This document shows positions 1 to 4,174 of a DNA stretch of 7,502 nucleotides, piece after piece. The notes below the pieces were generated by a model. It did no database searches. It saw only the letters and a list, made by a program, of their open reading frames with translations, and was not told the DNA's origin. A program made the translations under genes and the position numbers. Location: the NCBI GenBank assembly GCA_937907165.1, contig CALCUH010000145.1:1-7502 (forward strand), read 5' to 3'. The DNA is from an uncultured Bacteroidales bacterium (lineage in GTDB: Bacteria; Bacteroidota; Bacteroidia; Bacteroidales; Paludibacteraceae). Positions within the stretch are counted from its first letter, which is position 1, and every line of letters begins with the position of its first letter.

Positions 1-26
1 TATGATTTGAATTGTCTATAATCCAT
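1..26 (-). CDS. Possible 5' end of a gene cut by the window edge
   Basis: On the minus strand an AAAGGGG ribosome-binding-site-like run is followed, 12 bases later, by ATG (24-26) and an open frame reading MDYRQFKS up to the edge. It begins about 43 bases after the stop of the 330-residue membrane protein gene, so it could be the next gene of the same transcript. The spacing is longer than usual and only eight codons are visible, so it could be chance. Confidence 0.25.
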
Positions 27-69
27 ATTAGTTAAATTCCCCTTTCATTTCCATTACTTACATATAATA

Positions 70-1062
70 TTATTTCTTATAATAAATTTTGTTAAGTTCA
101 TCAATTGATGATTTCACTGCATCATCGAATGTCTCACATTCAAAAAAATTACTCTGCTGACCTTTAAGTAATACTCCCTTATATTTAATATTGTCATGTA
201 TATACACATCATATTTATTTTCAGAAATTGTACAAATAATTGCATATTTATTTTCATCTAACCACAGCCTAAAAGATGTCATATACCAATCACTAAAGCC
301 TTCAGGATATGGATGATTTAAAGATTCATTGTATTCATGTATCAAAGCAACTCGTTTTTCTTCCTTTTTTACCATAATTATTACTAATGAACTAATTGAA
401 ATGCCTCCAAATACAGATGGAAAAATTGCCAACATCCAAGGTTCATTAATTTTAAAAACATAATGTAAAACAACTAGAGGAATTGATACTGCAATTACAG
501 GAATCAAAGAAATGTAAATACCTTTTATTCTTGCTTTACATAAATAGCAGAAGCCGTAAATACCACATGCAATTCCGATCATTAAGAAAGCAACTATAAG
601 TTCAACAATATTATTCATATAGAAGGCTTGGCCAACTGTGAAAAACAAAGCTAAGAACTCAAAAATACCTAATACAATCCAATCTTTAGTTGATGCGAAT
701 CCGTTATTAGGTTCAAATTGATTATGGATGTATGAAGGTAAATTGTATTTGTTTATGAATTCTTCTTTTCTACTCTTTATCTCATTTTTAAAACTTGATA
801 TTCTTCTTTTTTGCTCCTCTTTAAACTTCTTTGGAAGTGAAATGTATTCAATTAACCGATATATAAATGGATACATTACTGCTGGAGGCACAATTAAAAG
901 AGTGCTTAATACAATTGATATTGCAGTTAATCGTTCAGGTAAGTAGCCATTCTTTTCCTTTGAGATTAGCATTGATGAAATAATAATGGCCATTATTAAA
1001 CAAGAATAAATAAGCAAAGATACAACTGTAATTACATGGAGTAAAACTCTTTTATTCTTCAT
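70..1062 (-). CDS. Hypothetical multi-spanning membrane protein (330 aa)
   Basis: I do not recognise a named family. Six hydrophobic segments are visible at about residues 7-32, 43-70, 128-148, 152-174, 181-203 and 209-231. A basic, charged linker (about 77-108, rich in K, E and R) lies between segments 2 and 3, and a polar C-terminal domain of roughly 95 residues (236-330) contains Trp and Tyr. This is the layout of an inner-membrane protein with a soluble tail. The ATG start is supported by AAAGGA four bases upstream and by TATAAT at 1085-1090, which would give a leader of only about 16 bases. The gene is very AT-rich. It is followed downstream on the same strand by a possible next gene at the window edge. 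Function unknown; a role in immunity, sensing or transport would be speculation. Confidence 0.8.
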   Translation of the reverse strand: MKNKRVLLHVITVVSLLIYSCLIMAIIISSMLISKEKNGYLPERLTAISIVLSTLLIVPPAVMYPFIYRLIEYISLPKKFKEEQKRRISSFKNEIKSRKEEFINKYNLPSYIHNQFEPNNGFASTKDWIVLGIFEFLALFFTVGQAFYMNNIVELIVAFLMIGIACGIYGFCYLCKARIKGIYISLIPVIAVSIPLVVLHYVFKINEPWMLAIFPSVFGGISISSLVIIMVKKEEKRVALIHEYNESLNHPYPEGFSDWYMTSFRLWLDENKYAIICTISENKYDVYIHDNIKYKGVLLKGQQSNFFECETFDDAVKSSIDELNKIYYKK

Positions 1063-1084
1063 AATGTCCTTTATTTCTATAATT

Positions 1085-1090
1085 ATTATA
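1085..1090 (-). promoter_or_regulatory. Candidate extended -10 (TGTATAAT) of the 330-aa gene
   Basis: The minus strand reads TGTATAAT, a TG-containing -10 element, about 22 bases before the start codon. The hexamer 17 bases upstream (TTTTAA) is a poor -35, which is acceptable for an extended -10 promoter. The paired CTATCGT repeats at 1125-1157 lie about 35-70 bases upstream of it, where an activator could bind. In DNA this AT-rich, TATAAT alone is weak evidence. Confidence 0.4.
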
Positions 1091-1124
1091 CATTTAAAAA
1101 CTAAATTTTAAAAATCGAATGGAC

Positions 1125-1157
1125 CTATCGTTTTTATAGGGCTATCGTTTTTTATAG
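1125..1157. repeat. Tandem pair of CTATCGTTTTT(T)ATAG
   Basis: Two near-identical 15-16-bp copies start at 1125 and 1142, 17 bp apart. Each is bounded by CTAT and ATAG, so each is also a small inverted repeat. A degenerate relative (AATCGAAT) lies just before, at about 1113. The pair sits upstream of the 330-aa gene's candidate promoter. A different ATCGT series occupies the same relative place upstream of the 160-aa gene. They could be regulator sites or the remains of a mobile-element end. Confidence 0.5.
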
Positions 1158-1268
1158 ATGCTTCGAATACACAATAAAATGTTTGCTATCTTTTGTATTT
1201 AACATTTTTTGTATCAAATTGGTTCTTTAACATACCAAAATCGGGATTTAAACCCATATTTAACTATG

Positions 1269-1298
1269 AAAAAAGGCCTGACACTACTGTATCAAACC
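1269..1298 (-). terminator. Rho-independent terminator-like hairpin, repeat copy 1
   Basis: On the minus strand GGTTTGATA, a six-base loop and TGTCAGGCC form a nine-pair stem (three G-U wobbles), directly followed by TTTTTT. It faces transcripts coming from the 160-aa membrane protein gene, whose stop lies about 220 bases upstream. The same stem occurs at 2297-2336 with different loop bases and pairing-preserving substitutions. That conservation argues for a real RNA hairpin. Confidence 0.6.
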
Positions 1299-1312
1299 TA
1301 TTCATCTTATAT

Positions 1313-1430
1313 GGCAGTGATTACCTATATTGATACAATTACGCACCCCTGACCGAATTTTACGCACCCCTAGTCGAAATCACGCACCCTTGAATAAATT
1401 TACGCACCCTCTTAACGATTTGACGCACCC
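1313..1430. repeat. Interspersed repeat copy 1 with five ACGCACCC iterations
   Basis: Positions 1313-1350 match 2349-2386 and 3906-3943 (shared pieces GCAGTGATT, ATACAATTA, GCACCC). The motif ACGCACCC then recurs at 1341, 1362, 1382, 1402 and 1423, with steps of 21, 20, 20 and 21 bp, which is two turns of B-DNA. The spacer bases differ, so the motif itself is what is conserved. Phased arrays like this are protein-binding sites in known systems, for example plasmid iterons or the multiple transposase-binding repeats at IS21-family ends. No matching protein gene is in the window. Together with 1431-1521 this accounts for most of the gene-free stretch 1063-1521. Confidence 0.8.
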
Positions 1431-1448
1431 TATGTTGTGATTTATTTT

Positions 1449-1489
1449 TTATTCACGTTTTTGTCTATAAAGCATTTTGCTGTGAATAA
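1449..1489. promoter_or_regulatory. Two DnaA-box-like 9-mers beside the array
   Basis: TGTGAATAA at 1481-1489 is the complement of TTATTCACA, which fits the DnaA-box consensus TTATNCACA. TTATTCACG at 1449-1457 matches eight of the nine positions in the other orientation. They lie 20-60 bases beyond the ACGCACCC array in AT-rich DNA, an arrangement seen at iteron origins. In such AT-rich sequence both could arise by chance, and no replication initiator gene is present here. Confidence 0.25.
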
Positions 1490-1521
1490 GTAACAAGAAA
1501 TACAAATACTCTTTTATAAAA

Positions 1522-1986
1522 CTACATAAAAAAATTAGGCCAATCTTCTTCAATTATCTTCCTGATCTTGTTCAGTTCTTCTTGACTATATTTATCAAAA
1601 TCTTTTTCCGCTTTTAAGTTAGAGATCCAACAATATAAATAGCAACTTATCATAACGATAAGCAAAGCAAGTAATAAAGAAATCGAAATGAAAAATGTAA
1701 CTCCCTTCAAGCCAATTTCGTTCAAAAAAATAGAAATAATGGCATTAATTAGAATCAATGACAATATAATCAAACCAACTAGGAACGATATTGCAATCGG
1801 CTTTAATCGAGGATGTTCAGTATTAACTGTTTTTCCAAAATATAAAAAGTTCAGTTTGCTACTTTTTTTAATCATGTTTCTATAAATGAAAAGAAAACTT
1901 GTGTCTATATATCTAGATGACATCATGCATTTGAAATAAAAAAGAGACAAAAGGATAATCCCAAAACCAAAAGCCACTATTTGCAT
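1522..1986 (-). CDS. Hypothetical small membrane protein (154 aa)
   Basis: I do not recognise a family. Starting from the ATG at 1986, the protein opens with a hydrophobic segment (MQIVAFGFGIILLSLFYF), followed by a basic loop. Two further membrane segments correspond to about residues 69-94 and 101-127 of the longer reading. It ends in a charged tail of about 30 residues finishing in DWPNFF. The frame can be extended to a GTG at 2004 (160 aa), but I prefer the ATG. GGGAG and AGGA lie just before the ATG, nothing like a ribosome-binding site precedes the GTG, and a possible -10 at 2010-2015 would place the transcript start near the GTG. The gene is AT-rich like its 330-aa neighbour, and its transcript would run through repeat copy 1 into the terminator-like hairpin at 1269-1298. 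Role unknown. Confidence 0.65.
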   Translation of the reverse strand: MQIVAFGFGIILLSLFYFKCMMSSRYIDTSFLFIYRNMIKKSSKLNFLYFGKTVNTEHPRLKPIAISFLVGLIILSLILINAIISIFLNEIGLKGVTFFISISLLLALLIVMISCYLYCWISNLKAEKDFDKYSQEELNKIRKIIEEDWPNFFM

Positions 1987-2009
1987 ATATCCTAAATCTC
2001 CCACAACCC

Positions 2010-2015
2010 ACTATA
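2010..2015 (-). promoter_or_regulatory. Candidate -10 (TATAGT) of the 154-aa gene
   Basis: TATAGT on the minus strand lies 23 bases before the preferred ATG at 1986. No convincing -35 is present (AAAGCA at the 17-base spacing). It is listed mainly because it favours the ATG over the upstream GTG. Confidence 0.25.
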
Positions 2016-2130
2016 ATTAGATTAGCATTTTCTGCTTTGAAAAGAAAGCAACGCAAGATATTTCATAAGGATAAACAACCACTATGCCACAAGAAATAAA
2101 AAATCAAAATTTTCTCAAAAAAAATACCGA

Positions 2131-2189
2131 ATCGTGTTTTTGTGGCTATATCGTGTAATCGTCAAATCGTTAAAAAGTTCTCATATCGT
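2131..2189. repeat. ATCGT repeat cluster upstream of the 154-aa gene
   Basis: ATCGT or a close form occurs at 2131, 2150, 2158, 2166 and 2185, with steps of 19, 8, 8 and 19 bp, a symmetric spacing. Two members sit in the longer unit ATCGTTAAAA(A/G)GTT. Positions 2160-2173 are the reverse complement of TTAACGATTTGACG at 1412-1425, inside the last spacer and motif of the ACGCACCC array. The gene-free stretch 2005-2529 otherwise holds a second hairpin, the terminator, repeat copy 2 and a possible gene relic. Confidence 0.45.
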
Positions 2190-2214
2190 TAAAAGGTTTA
2201 AGCCTAAAAACAAA

Positions 2215-2254
2215 AGATATCAGAAAAAACAGCTATTTTTGCCTATTCTGATCT
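2215..2254 (-). terminator. Possible AT-rich hairpin
   Basis: On the minus strand AGATCAGAA pairs with TTCTGATATCT (two extra bases), with an inner AAAA/TTTT stem, followed by TTTTG and TTTTT. This could be a weak terminator or a processing hairpin upstream of the ATCGT cluster. Only A-T pairs make up most of the inner stem, so support is modest. Confidence 0.3.
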
Positions 2255-2296
2255 ATTAGATACTGATGCAAAGGAAGAAATCGCCTTTTCACTAAG

Positions 2297-2336
2297 AAAA
2301 AAGGCTTGATACTGACCGAAATCATTTTATCAAACC
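2297..2336 (-). terminator. Rho-independent terminator-like hairpin, repeat copy 2
   Basis: On the minus strand GGTTTGATA and TATCAAGCC form a nine-pair stem (one G-U pair) around a 16-base loop, directly followed by TTTTTTCTT. It would end transcripts from the 198-aa lipoprotein gene, whose stop is about 190 bases upstream. It is the counterpart of 1269-1298, where the stem is kept although loop length and several stem bases differ. Confidence 0.7.
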
Positions 2337-2348
2337 TATGCTTCAATA

Positions 2349-2405
2349 TGCAGTGATTGCCTGTACTGATACAATTACGCACCCCTGTCTGGATTTTACG
2401 CACCC
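2349..2405. repeat. Interspersed repeat copy 2 with two ACGCACCC motifs
   Basis: Positions 2349-2386 repeat 1313-1350 with about five differences, including TGATACAATTACGCACCCCT exactly. ACGCACCC follows at 2377 and 2398, 21 bp apart. Similarity to copy 1 then stops, and so does the AT-rich composition: from about 2406 onward the sequence is near or above 50% G+C. The end of the repeat therefore marks a junction between DNA of different origin. Confidence 0.8.
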
Positions 2406-2529
2406 AAGACACACTATTCCTCCGATTCGAATATCCTCTTCGTCGGCATCTTCCTCAGTCTGAGAAGGGAAATCGCCATGCCGAGGGCCGGGCCGACGAC
2501 TTTGCTAGTGAGCGGATAACAAAATGTCG

Positions 2530-3126
2530 TTACATCATTGCGCCAAGTAACGTCGGTTTTACGTTTCCGTCGGCAAGAAGCCTGCATGAACCGTCTGCAA
2601 ATGTGGAGAACCTCGCTGAGTGAGTCGCAAAGGTGCCGTACCAAACTTGGTACGCCTCCGTTTCCTCTCCGTAGCAGACATCAGAGTTCTTCTCGTCGAT
2701 GATTTCGGCAATCGACTTGCTTGATTCGGTTACGATGGCGGAATACGCCGAATAGACCTCTTCCAAAAGCTCTGCGTCGTATTTCGATGCGCTGATGGTC
2801 AAAACCAGATCGGCCATCTCGTCTTTTTGTGACGAGAAGCGCGTCTCAAGATGGATGTCATGCGCATCGCATCTACACCCGAATTCCACAGTATAGCGGC
2901 CTCTGCTGTCGTCTCTCTCCCTGACTTCCTCGAAATAGGAGCAATCGCCGCACAACCACCCGTCGGAGAAGGCCTCCCTGAACGACGAAGGCAAGGTCGA
3001 TATGTAATAATGGTTCGCGCCGAGGCTGTCTTCTCGCATTGGATCGCCGCCACCGCACGATGTCAAAAGGGTCGCGGCAAGGAAAGCCGCAAGAACCGGC
3101 ATATGTCTCATTTGCTTATTCTGCAT
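2530..3126 (-). CDS. Predicted lipoprotein with six cysteines (198 aa)
   Basis: A short basic N-terminus and hydrophobic stretch (about residues 9-20) end in the lipobox LTSC. Cys24 would be lipidated and the protein anchored outside the membrane, with a GGGD spacer after it. The mature part has Cys59-x2-Cys62 and Cys84-x-Cys86, plus Cys151 and Cys181; four close cysteines could bind a metal or form disulfides. A Ser/Glu-rich helical part spans about 115-150. I do not recognise the family. The ATG is well supported by AAGGAG seven bases upstream. The gene diverges from the TetR-like gene across 177 bases holding a palindrome, so it is a natural candidate for its target. Base composition is near 50% G+C, unlike the membrane-protein genes to the left. 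Confidence 0.75.
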   Translation of the reverse strand: MQNKQMRHMPVLAAFLAATLLTSCGGGDPMREDSLGANHYYISTLPSSFREAFSDGWLCGDCSYFEEVRERDDSRGRYTVEFGCRCDAHDIHLETRFSSQKDEMADLVLTISASKYDAELLEEVYSAYSAIVTESSKSIAEIIDEKNSDVCYGEETEAYQVWYGTFATHSARFSTFADGSCRLLADGNVKPTLLGAMM

Positions 3127-3242
3127 ACCAATTCTCCTTATCCCGCTCTCCGCTGCCGTAAATCGAATTCCTTATTTACCCAGTAACTAAACGTAACAGC
3201 GATTTTTCGTTTAACGTTTCTCGTATTTATCCTTTTTCTGAT

Positions 3243-3261
3243 AATAGTAATATATACTATT
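3243..3261. promoter_or_regulatory. Perfect palindrome, candidate TetR operator
   Basis: AATAGTA-ATATA-TACTATT is a perfect 7-bp inverted repeat with a 5-bp centre, lying in the divergent gap between the lipoprotein and TetR-like genes. It overlaps TATACT (3253-3258), a possible -10 for the regulator. TetR-family proteins typically bind such 15-20-bp palindromes to repress themselves and a divergent neighbour. The assignment is inferred from position and symmetry only; AT-only palindromes also occur by chance. Confidence 0.45.
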
Positions 3262-3303
3262 GTCACGTTCATTTAAGAACAAACGGAGGGCAAAATTGTA
3301 CAC

Positions 3304-3819
3304 ATGAAATGGGAGAGGCTCAAAAAAGAAGTTCTGTTTCCGTCCTTGGAAACCCTTTTGAACGACTGCAAACCAGGCGATTTGAATTTCCTGAAGCTCA
3401 GCAACGCGACAGGAATCAGCAGAACCACCCTCTATTTTCATTACGAAACGATCAATGACGCCTTTATCGACCTATTGCAATACTTCGAGCAGGAATTGCA
3501 AAACCGATTAGCAAAGGGCAGAGACTCCGAAAATTCGCACGACGATCTGATGAGGGTGTTGCTCTTCGTCAGGGACAATTACGAATTGCTGAAGGTGGTG
3601 AAGAAGATATATCACTTGCGCCCGATAGGCAATGATCTGCATTCGACAGTAAGGGCGATTGTGCTTTCGAGCCTAATCGAAGACAGCTCCAATTGCGGGG
3701 AGTTCGAGGTAACGTTCGTGTGGAACGGGTTCGTAGGCGTCATACGGAAATGGCTCTATGAAGGCTGCGTGACCGCGCCAGAAGACATCCATGCGGCGCT
3801 TATTCTACGAAAAATATAG
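3304..3819 (+). CDS. TetR-family transcriptional regulator (171 aa)
   Basis: The N-terminal third has the TetR DNA-binding layout: a first helix (about 4-20), then a helix-turn-helix at about 28-48 ending in SRTTLYFHYET, the usual position of the recognition helix, and a hydrophobic helix at 51-66. The remainder is the ligand/dimer domain; WNGFVGVIRKWLYEG (140-154) resembles the closing helices of TetR proteins with the TetR_C_8-type C-terminus. GGAGGG lies 13 bases before the ATG, slightly far; no better in-frame start exists. The length of 171 is normal to slightly short. The gene diverges from the lipoprotein gene. Its last seven codons and the following terminator are duplicated at 6176-6279. 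The ligand is unknown. Confidence 0.85.
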   Translation: MKWERLKKEVLFPSLETLLNDCKPGDLNFLKLSNATGISRTTLYFHYETINDAFIDLLQYFEQELQNRLAKGRDSENSHDDLMRVLLFVRDNYELLKVVKKIYHLRPIGNDLHSTVRAIVLSSLIEDSSNCGEFEVTFVWNGFVGVIRKWLYEGCVTAPEDIHAALILRKI

Positions 3820-3898
3820 AATCCGTAGTGACAACATCCTTCAAATCCTTTGGCATACAAAAAGACATCCTGCGGACTAGCACAAAATGTCTACTTTT
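3795..3898. repeat. 104-bp direct repeat, copy 1
   Basis: This segment is about 90% identical (roughly ten differences including one-base gaps) to 6176-6279 in the same orientation. It covers the last codons of the TetR-like gene (ALILRKI), its stop, and a terminator hairpin. The two copies bracket 3899-6175, which contains the 502-aa lipoprotein and two gene fragments. Recombination between them could delete that segment. Confidence 0.9.
3858..3898. terminator. Bidirectional terminator of the TetR gene and the facing lipoprotein unit
   Basis: AGACAT (3863-3868) pairs with ATGTCT (3887-3892), with an inner TGC/GCA stem (3871-3873, 3880-3882). T-rich tracts lie on both sides: CTTTTTAGTTTT on the plus strand and TTTTTG on the minus strand. 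It sits between the plus-strand TetR gene and the minus-strand 502-aa gene and could end both transcripts. The stem is unchanged in the copy at 6239-6279, where substitutions fall in the loops. Confidence 0.6.
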
Positions 3899-3905
3899 TA
3901 GTTTT

Positions 3906-3941
3906 GGCAGTGATTACCTATTTTAATACAATTATGCACCC
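3906..3941. repeat. Interspersed repeat copy 3, single degenerate motif
   Basis: Starting with GGCAGTGATTACCTAT, this 36-bp segment matches 1313-1348 with about three differences and ends in ATGCACCC, a one-base variant of ACGCACCC. No second exact motif follows. As with the other two copies it lies on the minus-strand downstream side of a gene block and just before a terminator-like hairpin. The reading frame of the neighbouring gene relic stops inside it. Confidence 0.75.
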
Positions 3942-4174
3942 TTATAAAAATCGCAACCGTTCCGCCTAAGTTCATCAACCGCTTGTTGTATCTCATTTTG
4001 GCATTGCTGAATTATAGCAGCAGAACCACGCCATCGCGTTTGAAGGGAGATTTTTGACAGCAAAACCTCCCATCGCTCATAAAGATTGCTTATCGCATTG
4101 GTATTTCTATTCCAACTTAAATTGCTTGCAGGTCGCGTCGTTCCTGCGCACGCTAATTGACATCCGCTATTAAC
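3932..4174 (-). pseudogene. 3' relic of an unidentified gene (about 65-80 codons)
   Basis: A frame without ATG is open between a TAG overlapping the end of the 502-aa gene and a TAA at 3932-3934. It reads like real protein: from about 4126 it gives SNLSWNRNTNAISNLYERWE, then a helix with LLSKIS, then RWRGSAA, then EIQQAVDELRRNG. The pattern helix, W-x-G, helix recalls WXG100/ESAT-6-like secreted proteins, but that is a weak resemblance in a fragment. No start codon or ribosome-binding site is present, so the 5' part is missing. The stop codon is supplied by repeat copy 3 (GGTGCATAA), so the 3' end may be cut as well. The rest of 3942-4169 holds nothing else I can identify. Confidence 0.4.

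Noticed and set aside
1341..1430. Phased ACGCACCC units as a CRISPR array
   Set aside because: The repeated part is only 8 bp with 12-13-bp spacers; CRISPR repeats are about 23-47 bp with spacers near 30-40 bp, and no cas gene is present.
1265..2345. Repeats as integron attC sites
   Set aside because: The hairpins look attC-like in size, but no RYYYAAC/GTTRRRY pair is present, and the stems plus T-tracts are better explained as terminators.
2357..2623. Plus-strand 88-codon frame over repeat copy 2 and the G+C-rich junction
   Set aside because: It spans the repeat and the composition break, has no ribosome-binding site, and its sequence resembles no ordered protein; it is a shadow of minus-strand DNA.
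2851..3186. Plus-strand 111-codon frame opposite the 198-aa lipoprotein
   Set aside because: It lies antisense to a gene with a good ribosome-binding site and lipobox, and runs through that gene's promoter gap; composition explains the open frame.
3211..3441. Minus-strand frame overlapping the start of the TetR-like gene
   Set aside because: Antisense to a recognisable helix-turn-helix coding region and crosses the divergent promoter; no ribosome-binding site.
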